From positions 20,030,173-20,094,172 of the forward strand of contig CM067311.1 in assembly GCA_034231615.1 (NCBI GenBank): a stretch of DNA of 64,000 nucleotides. Reading direction: 5' to 3'. The DNA comes from Meghimatium bilineatum. Lineage: Eukaryota; Mollusca; Gastropoda; Stylommatophora; Philomycidae. A program made the position numbers and the translations under genes. Below, in pieces: positions 1 to 11,821 of this stretch. The stretch's first letter is position 1. Each line of letters starts with the position of its first letter. The notes beneath the pieces were generated by a model, which was given only the letters and a program-made list of their open reading frames with translations, did no database searches and was not told the origin of the DNA.

Positions 1-429
1 GCTTACTACACCAGAATTTGTAGTCTGGACACACGCATTTGGTGTATTCCAGCTTACTACGTAAAAACTCAGTGTTCTATGGAATATTACTCACAAATTG
101 GGTGTACTGCAGCTTACTACACCAGAATTTGTAGTCTGGACACACGCATTTGGTATAGTCCAGCTTACTACGTTAGAACTCGGAGTTTTCTGGCATATTA
201 CAAATTCATTGTACTGCAGCTTACTACACCAGAATTTGTAGTCTGGACACACGCATTTGGTGTATTCCAGCTTACTACGTTAGGACTCGGAGTTTTCTGG
301 CATATTACTCACAAATTCATTGTACTGAAGCTTACTACACTAGAATTGATTGTATTCTGGCCTATTATACATGATTCTGTTGTATTGCAGCATAATACGT
401 AAGAACACTGGCGTATTACACACAAATTA
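1..429 (+). repeat. Partial 499-bp module at left edge
   Basis: Starts inside A (1-40), then B/E hybrid 41-100, A 101-151, B56 152-207, C/A hybrid 208-258, B 259-318, C 319-378 and a D2/D1 chimera 379-429. The B56 copy reads GGTATAGTCC, a variant otherwise seen in zone II 499-bp modules (9210, 12051, 13490). Unlike the next two 499-bp modules it is not followed by a 280-bp module, so the array lost that module here. Confidence 0.85.
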
Positions 430-2150
430 GGTCTTGCTGTTTAGTATGTCAAAAGTCAGTGTTCTATGGCATATTACTCACAAATTGGGTGTACTGCAGC
501 TTACTACACCAGAATTTGTAGTCTGGACACACGCATTTGGTGTATTCAAGCTTAATACGTTAGAACTCGGTGTTTTCTGGCATATTACTCACAAATTGGG
601 TGTACTGCAGCTTACTACACCAGAATTTGTAGTCTGGACACACGCAATTGGTGTATTCCAGCTTACTTCGTTAGAACTCGGTGTTTTCTGGCATATTACT
701 CACAAATTCATTGTACTGAAGCTTACTACACTAGAATTGAGTGTATTCTGGCCTATTATACATGATTCTGTTGTATTGCAGCATAATACGTAAGAACACT
801 GGCGTATTGCACACAAATTAGGTCTCTTGCTGTTTAGTACGTCAAAACTCAGTGTTCTGTGGAATATTACTCACAAATTGGGTGTACTGCAGCTTACTAC
901 ACCAGAATTTGTAGTCTGGACACGCATTTGGTGTATTCCAGCTTACTACGTTAGAACTCGGTGTTTTCTGGCATATTACTCACAAATTGGGTGTACTGCA
1001 GCTTACTACACCAGAATTTGTAGTCTGGACACACGCATTTGGTGTATTCCAGCTTACTACGTTAGAACTCGGTGTTTTCTGGCATATTACTCACAAATTC
1101 ATTGTACTGAAGCTTACTACACTAGAATTGAGTGTATTCTGGCCTATTATACATGATTATGTTGTATTGCAGCATAATACGTCAGAATACTGGCGTATTA
1201 CACACAAATTAGGTCTTGCTGTTTAGTATGTCAAAAGTCAGTGTTCTATGGCATATTACTCACAAATTGGGTGTACTGCAGCTTACTACACCAGAATTTG
1301 TAGTCTGGACACACGCATTTGGTGTATTCAAGCTTAATACGTAAGAACACTGGCGTATTGCACACAAATTAGGTCTCTTGCTGTTTAGTACGTCAAAACT
1401 TAGTGTTCTGTGGAATATTACTCACAAATTGGTGTACTGCAGCTTACTACACCAGAATTTGTAGTCTGGACACACGCATTTGGTGTATTCCAGCTTACTA
1501 CGTAAAAACTCAGTGTTCTATGGAATATTACTCACAAATTGGGTGTACTGCAGCTTACTACACCAGAATTTGTAGTCTGGACACACGCATTTGGTGTAGT
1601 CCAGCTTACTACGTTAGAACTCGGAGTTTTCTGGCATATTACAAATTCATTGTACTGCAGCTTACTACACCAGAATTTGTAGTCTGGACACACGCATTTG
1701 GTGTATTCCAGCTTACTACGTTAGGACTCGGAGTTTTCTGGCATATTACTCACAAATTCATTGTACTGAAGCTTACTACACTAGAATTGATTGTATTCTG
1801 GCCTATTATACATGATTCTGTTGTATTGCAGCATAATACGTCAGAATACTGGCGTATTACACACAAATTAGGTCTTGCTGTTTAGTATGTCAAAACTCAG
1901 TGTTTTCTGGCATATTACTCACAAATTGGGTGTACTGCAGCTTACTACACCAGAATTTGTAGTCTGGACACACGCATTTGGTGTATTCCAGCTTACTACG
2001 TTAGAACTCGGTGTTTTCTGGCATATTACTGACAAATTCATTGTATTGAAGCTTACTACACTAGAATTGATTGTATTCTGGCCTATTACACATGACTTCG
2101 TTGTTTTGCAGATTGATACGTAAGAACACTGGCGTATTACACACACATTA
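430..2150 (+). repeat. 1721-bp HOR, copy 1
   Basis: Modules start at 430 (391 bp), 821 (391, with A49), 1212 (160), 1372 (499) and 1871 (280). The sum is exactly 1721. The next 1721 bp repeat the same order and appear nearly identical; a visible difference is CTTACTTCG at 661-670 against CTTACTACG in copy 2. Confidence 0.92.
1372..1870 (+). repeat. 499-bp module (type example)
   Basis: Composition: E60* 1372-1431, A50 1432-1481, B/E hybrid 1482-1541, A 1542-1592, B56 1593-1648, C/A hybrid 1649-1699 (ATTGTACTGCAG then A sequence), B 1700-1759, C 1760-1819, D2 1820-1870. The length equals E plus four 111-bp dimers minus 1 bp (A50) and minus 4 bp (B56). Fourteen copies start at 1372, 3093, 5320, 6761, 8988, 11822, 13261, 20491, 26045, 30826, 32434, 35651, 45567 and 56758. 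It is a convenient start point for the HOR of each zone. Confidence 0.88.
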
Positions 2151-3871
2151 GGTCTTGCTGTTTAGTATGTCAAAAGTCAGTGTTCTATGGCATATTACTC
2201 ACAAATTGGGTGTACTGCAGCTTACTACACCAGAATTTGTAGTCTGGACACACGCATTTGGTGTATTCAAGCTTAATACGTTAGAACTCGGTGTTTTCTG
2301 GCATATTACTCACAAATTGGGTGTACTGCAGCTTACTACACCAGAATTTGTAGTCTGGACACACGCAATTGGTGTATTCCAGCTTACTACGTTAGAACTC
2401 GGTGTTTTCTGGCATATTACTCACAAATTCATTGTACTGAAGCTTACTACACTAGAATTGAGTGTATTCTGGCCTATTATACATGATTCTGTTGTATTGC
2501 AGCATAATACGTAAGAACACTGGCGTATTGCACACAAATTAGGTCTCTTGCTGTTTAGTACGTCAAAACTCAGTGTTCTGTGGAATATTACTCACAAATT
2601 GGGTGTACTGCAGCTTACTACACCAGAATTTGTAGTCTGGACACGCATTTGGTGTATTCCAGCTTACTACGTTAGAACTCGGTGTTTTCTGGCATATTAC
2701 TCACAAATTGGGTGTACTGCAGCTTACTACACCAGAATTTGTAGTCTGGACACACGCATTTGGTGTATTCCAGCTTACTACGTTAGAACTCGGTGTTTTC
2801 TGGCATATTACTCACAAATTCATTGTACTGAAGCTTACTACACTAGAATTGAGTGTATTCTGGCCTATTATACATGATTATGTTGTATTGCAGCATAATA
2901 CGTCAGAATACTGGCGTATTACACACAAATTAGGTCTTGCTGTTTAGTATGTCAAAAGTCAGTGTTCTATGGCATATTACTCACAAATTGGGTGTACTGC
3001 AGCTTACTACACCAGAATTTGTAGTCTGGACACACGCATTTGGTGTATTCAAGCTTAATACGTAAGAACACTGGCGTATTGCACACAAATTAGGTCTCTT
3101 GCTGTTTAGTACGTCAAAACTTAGTGTTCTGTGGAATATTACTCACAAATTGGTGTACTGCAGCTTACTACACCAGAATTTGTAGTCTGGACACACGCAT
3201 TTGGTGTATTCCAGCTTACTACGTAAAAACTCAGTGTTCTATGGAATATTACTCACAAATTGGGTGTACTGCAGCTTACTACACCAGAATTTGTAGTCTG
3301 GACACACGCATTTGGTGTAGTCCAGCTTACTACGTTAGAACTCGGAGTTTTCTGGCATATTACAAATTCATTGTACTGCAGCTTACTACACCAGAATTTG
3401 TAGTCTGGACACACGCATTTGGTGTATTCCAGCTTACTACGTTAGGACTCGGAGTTTTCTGGCATATTACTCACAAATTCATTGTACTGAAGCTTACTAC
3501 ACTAGAATTGATTGTATTCTGGCCTATTATACATGATTCTGTTGTATTGCAGCATAATACGTCAGAATACTGGCGTATTACACACAAATTAGGTCTTGCT
3601 GTTTAGTATGTCAAAACTCAGTGTTTTCTGGCATATTACTCACAAATTGGGTGTACTGCAGCTTACTACACCAGAATTTGTAGTCTGGACACACGCATTT
3701 GGTGTATTCCAGCTTACTACGTTAGAACTCGGTGTTTTCTGGCATATTACTGACAAATTCATTGTATTGAAGCTTACTACACTAGAATTGATTGTATTCT
3801 GGCCTATTACACATGACTTCGTTGTTTTGCAGATTGATACGTAAGAACACTGGCGTATTACACACACATTA
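2151..3871 (+). repeat. 1721-bp HOR, copy 2
   Basis: Modules start at 2151 (391), 2542 (391), 2933 (160), 3093 (499) and 3592 (280). Both copies end in the private variant ATTACACACACATTAGG (about 2137 and 3858), in place of the usual ACACAAATTAGG, so this mutation predates the duplication. Confidence 0.92.
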
Positions 3872-4937
3872 GGTCTTGCTGTTTAGTATGTCAAATGTCA
3901 GTGTTCTATGGCATATTACTCACAAATTGGGTGTACTGCAGCTTACTACACCAGAATTTGTAGTCTGGACACACGCATTTGGTGTATTCCAGCTTACTAC
4001 GTTAGAACTCGGTGTTTTCTGGCATATTACTCACAAATTGGGTGTACTGCAGCTTACTACACCAGAATTTGTAGTCTGGACACACGCAATTGGTGTATTC
4101 CAGCTTACTACGTTAGAACTCGGTGTTTTCTGGCATATTACTCACAAATTCATTGTACTGAAGCTTACAACACTAGAATTGAGTGTATTCTGGCATATTA
4201 CACATGACTTCGTTGTTTTGCAGCTTAATACGTAAGAACACTGGCGTATTGCACACAAATTAGGTCTCTTGCTGTTTAGTACGTCAAAACTCAGTGTTCT
4301 GTGGAATATTACTCACAAATTGGGTGTACTGCAGCTTACTACACCAGAATTTGTAGTCTGGACACACGCATTTGGTGTATTCCAGCTTACTACGTTAGAA
4401 CTCGGTGTTTTCTGGCATATTACTCACAAATTGGGTGTACTGCAGCTTACTACACCAGAATTTGTAGTCTGGACACACGCAATTGGTGTATTCCAGCTTT
4501 CTACGTTAGAACTCGGTGTTTTCTGGCATATTACTCACAAATTCATTGTACTGAAGCTTACAACACTAGAATTGAGTGTATTCTGGCATATTACACATGA
4601 CTTCGTTGTTTTGCAGCTTAATACGTAAGAACACTGGCGTATTGCACAAAAATTAGGTCTCTTGCTGTTTAGTACGTCAGAACTCAGTGTTCTGTGGAAT
4701 ATTACTCACAAATTGGGTGTACTGCAGCTTACTACACCAGAATTTGTAGTCTGGACACACGCATTTGGTGTATTCCAGCTTACTACGTTAGAACTCGGTG
4801 TTTTCTGGCATATTACTGACAAATTCATTGTACTGAAGCTTACTACACTAGAATTGATTGTATTCTGGCCTATTGCACATGACTTCGTTGTTTTGCAGAT
4901 TGATACGTACGAACACTGGCGTATTACACACAAATTA
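3872..4937 (+). repeat. Modules 391, 393, 282 with zone III signatures
   Basis: Modules start at 3872 (391, E58 with AAATGTCAG), 4263 (393) and 4656 (282). The 393-bp module carries B'' (CAGCTTTCTACG at about 4493-4504) and ends GCACAAAAATTAGG. The 282-bp module has GTCAGAACTC and D3 with TAC. This set is otherwise typical of zone III, more than 33 kb away. Confidence 0.88.
4887..4937 (+). repeat. Sub-monomer D, type D3, 51 bp (type example)
   Basis: D3 carries ATTGATACGTA(A/C)GAACAC and GCGTATTACACAC and is followed by E58. This copy has TAC at the variable codon; many others, for example the D closing module 1871-2150, have TAA. D3 closes the 278-, 280- and 281-bp modules and many 282-bp modules of zone III. 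Confidence 0.86.
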
Positions 4938-6378
4938 GGTCTTGCTGTTTAGTATGTCAAAAGTCAGTGTTCTATGGCATATTACTCACAAATTGGGTGT
5001 ACTGCAGCTTACTACACCAGAATTTGTAGTCTGGACACACGCATTTGGTGTATTCCAGCTTACTACGTTAGAACTCGGTGTTTTCTGGCATATTACTCAC
5101 AAATTGGGTGTACTGCAGCTTACTACACCAGAATTTGTAGTCTGGACACACGCAATTGGTGTATTCCAGCTTACTACGTTAGAACTCGGTGTTTTCTGGC
5201 ATATTACTCACAAATTGGGTGTACTGCAGCTTACTACACCAGAATTTGTAGTCTGGACACACGCATTTGGTGTATTCAAGCTTAATACGTAAGAACACTG
5301 GCGTATTGCACACAAATTAGGTCTCTTGCTGTTTAGTACGTCAAAACTTAGTGTTCTGTGGAATATTACTCACAAATTGGTGTACTGCAGCTTACTACAC
5401 CAGAATTTGTAGTCTGGACACACGCATTTGGTGTATTCCAGCTTACTACGTAAAAACTCAGTGTTCTATGGAATATTACTCACAAATTGGGTGTACTGCA
5501 GCTTACTACACCAGAATTTGTAGTCTGGACACACGCATTTGGTGTAGTCCAGCTTACTACGTTAGAACTCGGAGTTTTCTGGCATATTACAAATTCATTG
5601 TACTGCAGCTTACTACACCAGAATTTGTAGTCTGGACACACGCATTTGGTGTATTCCAGCTTACTACGTTAGGACTCGGAGTTTTCTGGCATATTACTCA
5701 CAAATTCATTGTACTGAAGCTTACTACACTAGAATTGATTGTATTCTGGCCTATTATACATGATTCTGTTGTATTGCAGCATAATACGTCAGAATACTGG
5801 CGTATTACACACAAATTAGGTCTTGCTGTTTAGTATGTCAAAACTCAGTGTTTTCTGGCATATTACTGACAAATTCATTGTATTGAAGCTTACTACACTA
5901 GAATTGATTGTATTCTGGCCTATTACACCTGACTTCGTTGTTTTGCAGATTGATACGTAAGAACACTGGCGTATTACACACAAATTAGGTCTTGCTGTTT
6001 AGTATGTCAAATGTCAGTGTTCTATGGCATATTACTCACAAATTGGGTGTACTGCAGCTTACTACACCAGAATTTGTAGTCTGGACACACGCATTTGGTG
6101 TATTCCAGCTTACTACGTTAGAACTCGGTGTTTTCTGGCATATTACTCACAAATTGGGTGTACTGCAGCTTACTACACCAGAATTTGTAGTCTGGACACA
6201 CGCAATTGGTGTATTCCAGCTTACTACGTTAGAACTCGGTGTTTTCTGGCATATTACTCACAAATTCATTGTACTGAAGCTTACAACACTAGAATTGATT
6301 GTATTCTGGCCTATTGCACATGACTTCGTTGTTTTGCAGATTGATACGTACGAACACTGGCGTATTACACACAAATTA
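4938..6378 (+). repeat. 1441-bp unit, copy 1
   Basis: Modules start at 4938 (382), 5320 (499), 5819 (169) and 5988 (391). The 382-bp module is E58 plus two A-B dimers and A-B'/D. The 169-bp module is only E58-C-D3: it lacks one A-B dimer (111 bp) compared with the 280-bp module at 7260, yet shares its private CACCTGACTTCG. The last module joins an AAATGTCAG start to a C-D end with GCCTATTGCACATG, as in module 4656. Confidence 0.88.
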
Positions 6379-7930
6379 GGTCTTGCTGTTTAGTATGTCA
6401 AAAGTCAGTGTTCTATGGCATATTACTCACAAATTGGGTGTACTGCAGCTTACTACACCAGAATTTGTAGTCTGGACACACGCATTTGGTGTATTCCAGC
6501 TTACTACGTTAGAACTCGGTGTTTTCTGGCATATTACTCACAAATTGGGTGTACTGCAGCTTACTACACCAGAATTTGTAGTCTGGACACACGCAATTGG
6601 TGTATTCCAGCTTACTACGTTAGAACTCGGTGTTTTCTGGCATATTACTCACAAATTGGGTGTACTGCAGCTTACTACACCAGAATTTGTAGTCTGGACA
6701 CACGCATTTGGTGTATTCAAGCTTAATACGTAAGAACACTGGCGTATTGCACACAAATTAGGTCTCTTGCTGTTTAGTACGTCAAAACTTAGTGTTCTGT
6801 GGAATATTACTCACAAATTGGTGTACTGCAGCTTACTACACCAGAATTTGTAGTCTGGACACACGCATTTGGTGTATTCCAGCTTACTACGTAAAAACTC
6901 AGTGTTCTATGGAATATTACTCACAAATTGGGTGTACTGCAGCTTACTACACCAGAATTTGTAGTCTGGACACACGCATTTGGTGTAGTCCAGCTTACTA
7001 CGTTAGAACTCGGAGTTTTCTGGCATATTACAAATTCATTGTACTGCAGCTTACTACACCAGAATTTGTAGTCTGGACACACGCATTTGGTGTATTCCAG
7101 CTTACTACGTTAGGACTCGGAGTTTTCTGGCATATTACTCACAAATTCATTGTACTGAAGCTTACTACACTAGAATTGATTGTATTCTGGCCTATTATAC
7201 ATGATTCTGTTGTATTGCAGCATAATACGTCAGAATACTGGCGTATTACACACAAATTAGGTCTTGCTGTTTAGTATGTCAAAACTCAGTGTTTTCTGGC
7301 ATATTACTCACAAATTGGGTGTACTGCAGCTTACTACACCAGAATTTGTAGTCTGGACACACGCATTTGGTGTATTCCAGCTTACTACGTTAGAACTCGG
7401 TGTTTTCTGGCATATTACTGACAAATTCATTGTATTGAAGCTTACTACACTAGAATTGATTGTATTCTGGCCTATTACACCTGACTTCGTTGTTTTGCAG
7501 ATTGATACGTAAGAACACTGGCGTATTACACACAAATTAGGTCTTGCTGTTTAGTATGTCAAATGTCAGTGTTCTATGGCATATTACTCACAAATTGGGT
7601 GTACTGCAGCTTACTACACCAGAATTTGTAGTCTGGACACACGCATTTGGTGTATTCCAGCTTACTACGTTAGAACTCGGTGTTTTCTGGCATATTACTC
7701 ACAAATTGGGTGTACTGCAGCTTACTACACCAGAATTTGTAGTCTGGACACACGCAATTGGTGTATTCCAGCTTACTACGTTAGAACTCGGTGTTTTCTG
7801 GCATATTACTCACAAATTCATTGTACTGAAGCTTACAACACTAGAATTGAGTGTATTCTGGCATATTACACATGACTTCGTTGTTTTGCAGCTTAATACG
7901 TAAGAACACTGGCGTATTGCACACAAATTA
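6379..7930 (+). repeat. 1552-bp unit, copy 2 of the 1441-bp unit
   Basis: Modules start at 6379 (382), 6761 (499), 7260 (280) and 7540 (391). It matches 4938-6378 with a shift of 1441, then 1552 after the 111-bp difference in the third module. Confidence 0.88.
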
Positions 7931-8987
7931 GGTCTCTTGCTGTTTAGTACGTCAGAACTCAGTGTTCTGTGGAATATTACTCACAAATTGGGTGTACTGC
8001 AGCTTACTACACCAGAATTTGTAGTCTGGACACACGCATTTGGTGTATTCCAGCTTACTACGTTAGAACTCGGTGTTTTCTGGCATATTACTGACAAATT
8101 CATTGTACTGAAGCTTACTACACTAGAATTGATTGTATTCTGGCCTATTACACATGACTTCGTTGTTTTGCAGATTGATACGTACGAACACTGGCGTATT
8201 ACACACAAATTAGGTCTTGCTGTTTAGTATGTCAAAAGTCAGTGTTCTATGGCATATTACTCACAAATTGGGTGTACTGCAGCTTACTACACCAGAATTT
8301 GTAGTCTGGACACACGCATTTGGTGTATTCCAGCTTACTACGTTAGAACTCGGTGTTTTCTGGCATATTACTCACAAATTGGGTGTACTGCAGCTTACTA
8401 CACCAGAATTTGTAGTCTGGACACACGCAATTGGTGTATTCCAGCTTACTACGTTAGAACTCGGTGTTTTCTGGCATATTACTCACAAATTCATTGTACT
8501 GAAGCTTACAACACTAGAATTGAGTGTATTCTGGCATATTACACATGACTTCGTTGTTTTGCAGCTTAATACGTAAGAACACTGGCGTATTGCACACAAA
8601 TTAGGTCTCTTGCTGTTTAGTACGTCAAAACTCAGTGTTCTGTGGAATATTACTCACAAATTGGGTGTACTGCAGCTTACTGCACCAGAATTTGTAGTCT
8701 GGACACACGCATTTGGTGTATTCCAGCTTACTACGTTAGAACTCGGTGTTTTCTGGCATATTACTCACAAATTGGGTGTACTGCAGCTTACTACACCAGA
8801 ATTTGTAGTCTGGACACACGCAATTGGTGTATTCCAGCTTACTACGTTAGAACTCGGTGTTTTCTGGCATATTACTCACAAATTGGGTGTACTGCAGCTT
8901 ACTACACCAGAATTTGTAGTCTGGACACACGCATTTGGTGTATTCAAGCTTAATACGTAAGAACACTGGCGTATTGCACACAAATTA
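7931..8987 (+). repeat. Modules 282, 391, 384
   Basis: Modules start at 7931 (282, GTCAGAACTC type), 8213 (391) and 8604 (384, the 60-bp-E version of the 382 module, with CTGCACC in its first A). From 6761 the run 499-280-391-282-391-384 totals 2227 bp, the same as 499-280-391-393-282-382 from 3093, although the last three modules differ in order. Confidence 0.86.
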
Positions 8988-11821
8988 GGTCTATTGCTGT
9001 TTAGTACGTCAAAACTTAGTGTTCTGTGGAATATTACTCACAAATTGGTGTACTGCAGCTTACTACACCAGAATTTGTAGTCTGGACACACGCATTTGGT
9101 GTATTCCAGCTTACTACGTAAAAACTCAGTGTTCTATGGAATATTACTCACAAATTGGGTGTACTGCAGCTTACTACACCAGAATTTGTAGTCTGGACAC
9201 ACGCATTTGGTATAGTCCAGCTTACTACGTTAGAACTCGGAGTTTTCTGGCATATTACAAATTCATTGTACTGCAGCTTACTACACCAGAATTTGTAGTC
9301 TGGACACACGCATTTGGTGTATTCCAGCTTACTACGTTAGGACTCGGAGTTTTCTGGCATATTACTCACAAATTCATTGTACTGAAGCTTACTACACTAG
9401 AATTGATTGTATTCTGGCCTATTATACATGATTCTGTTGTATTGCAGCATAATACGTTAGAATACTGGCGTATTACACACAAATTAGGTCTTGCTGTTTA
9501 GTATGTCAAAACTCTGTTTTCTGGCATATTACTCACAAATTGGGTGTACTGCAGCTTACTACACCAGAATTTGTAGTCTGGACACACGCATTTGGTGTAT
9601 TCCAGCTTACTACGTTAGAACTCGGTGTTTTCTGGCATATTACTGACAAATTCATTGTATTGAAGCTTACTACACTAGAATTGATTGTATTCTGGCCTAT
9701 TACACATGACTTCGTTGTTTTGCAGATTGATACGTAAAAACACTGGCGTATTACACACAAATTAGGTCTTGCTGTTTAGTATGTCAAAAGTCAGTGTTCT
9801 ATGGCATATTACTCACAAATTGGGTGTACTGCAGCTTACTACACCAGAATTTGTAGTCTGGACACACGCATTTGGTGTATTCAAGCTTAATACGTTAGAA
9901 CTCGGTGTTTTCTGGCATATTACTCACAAATTGGGTGTACTGCAGCTTACTACACCAGAATTTGTAGTCTGGACACACGCATTTGGTGTATTCCAGCTTA
10001 CTACGTTAGAACTCGGTGTTTTCTGGCATATTACTCACAAATTCATTGTACTGAAGCTTACTACACTAGAATTGAGTGTATTCTGGCCTATTATACATGA
10101 TTATGTTGTATTGCAGCATAATACGTCAGAATACTGGCGTATTACACACAAATTAGGTCTTGCTGTTTAGTACGTCACTACTCAGTGTTCTATGGCATAT
10201 TACTCACAAATTGGGTGTACTGCAGCTTACTACACCAGAATTTGTAGTCTGGACACACGCATTTGGTGTATTCAAGCTTAATACGTAAGAACACTTGCGT
10301 ATTGCACACAATTTAGGTCTCTTGCTGTTTAGTACGTCAAAACTTAGTGTTCTGTGGAATATTACTCACAAATTGGTGTACTGCAGCTTACTACACCAGA
10401 ATTTGTAGTCTGGACACACGCATTTGGTGTATTCCAGCTTACTACGTTAGAACTCGGTGTTTTCTGGCATATTACTGACAAATTCATTGTACTGAAGCTT
10501 ACTACACTAGAATTGATTGTATTCTGGCCTATTACACATGACTTCGTTGTTTTGCAGCTTAATACGTAAGAACACTGGCGTATTACACACAAATTAGGTC
10601 TTGCTGTTTAGTATGTCAAAAGTCAGTGTTCTATGGCATATTACTCACAAATTGGGTGTACTGCAGCTTACTACACCAGAATTTGTAGTCTGGACACACG
10701 CATTTGGTGTATTCAAGCTTAATACGTTAGAACTCGGTGTTTTCTGGCATATTACTCACAAATTGGGTGTACTGCAGCTTACAACACTAGAATTGAGTGT
10801 ATTCTGGCATATTACACATGACTTCGTTGTTTTGCAGCTTAATACGTAAGAACACTGGCGTATTGCACACAAATTAGGTCTCTTGCTGTTTAGTACGTCA
10901 AAACTCAGTGTTCTGTGGAATATTACTCACAAATTGGGTGTACTGCAGCTTACTGCACCAGAATTTGTAGTCTGGACACACGCATTTGGTGTATTCCAGC
11001 TTACTACGTTAGAACTCGGTGTTTTCTGGCATATTACTCACAAATTGGGTGTACTGCAGCTTACTACACCAGAATTTGTAGTCTGGACACACGCAATTGG
11101 TGTATTCCAGCTTACTACGTTAGAACTCGGTGTTTTCTGGCATATTACTGACAAATTCATTGTACTGAAGCTTACACTAGAATTGATTGTATTCTGGCCT
11201 ATTACACATGACTTCGTTGTTTTGCAGCTTGATACGTAAGAACACTGGCGTATTGCACACAAATTAGGTCTCTTGCTGTTTGGTACGTCAAAACTCAGTG
11301 TTCTGTGGAATATTACTCACAAATTAGGTGTACTGCAGCTTACTACACCAGAATTTGTAGTCTGGACACACGCATTTGGTGTATTCCAGCTTACTACGTT
11401 AGAACTCGGTGTTTTCTGGCATATTACTCACAAATTCATTGTACTGAAGCTTACAACACTAGAATTGAGTGTATTCTGGCATATTACACATGACTTCGTT
11501 GTTTTGCAGCTTAATACGTAAGTACACTGGCGTATTGCACACAAATTAGGTCTCTTGCTGTTTAGTACGTCAAAACTCAGTGTTCTGTGGAATATTGCTC
11601 ACAAATTGGGTGTACTGCAGCTTACTACACCAGAATTTGTAGTCTGGACACACGCATTTGGTGTATTCCAGCTTACTACGTTAGAACTCCGTGTTTTCTG
11701 GCATATTACTCACAAATTGGGTGTACTGCAGCTTACTACACCAGAATTTGTAGTCTGGACACACGCATTTGGTGTATTCAAGCTTAATACGTAAGAACAC
11801 TGGCGTATTGCACACAAATTA
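8988..11821 (+). repeat. Zone II HOR variant, 2834 bp
   Basis: Modules start at 8988 (499), 9487 (278), 9765 (391), 10156 (160), 10316 (281), 10597 (280), 10877 (390), 11267 (282) and 11549 (273). The 280-bp module at 10597 contains an A/C hybrid (CTGCAGCTTACAACACTAG) instead of A'-B-C, a 111-bp loss. The 160-bp module has a unique GTCACTACTCAG. Modules from 10877 recur from 19546. Confidence 0.87.

Noticed and set aside
361-380. TATA-like CTATTATACATG in C as a promoter
   Set aside because: It is part of one C subtype, repeated many times with no initiator or other promoter signal; nothing supports transcription.
434-793. 119-codon open frames made of 37-residue repeats, as a repeat protein of LRR or similar type
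   Set aside because: The Leu-rich look (LTTLEL, LGVF) comes from the repeated DNA core. The frame is closed in each module by the D or E stop, and the unit is 37 codons only because the dimer is 111 bp.
1403-1885. 160-codon open frame, repeated about a dozen times, as a protein-coding gene
   Set aside because: It is a read-through of the satellite made possible by the 1-bp loss in A50. A second plus-strand frame is also open over the same dimers, copies vary at nonsynonymous positions, and no start context, intron or unique domain is visible.
1919-2146. Minus-strand 75-76-codon open frames
   Set aside because: They arise wherever A-B-C-D3 occur in order and are a shadow of the same repeat.
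5320-8987. Equal 2227-bp lengths of 3093-5319 and 6761-8987 as one HOR
   Set aside because: The first three modules are homologous, but the last three differ in order (393-282-382 against 282-391-384), so the equal total is partly coincidence.
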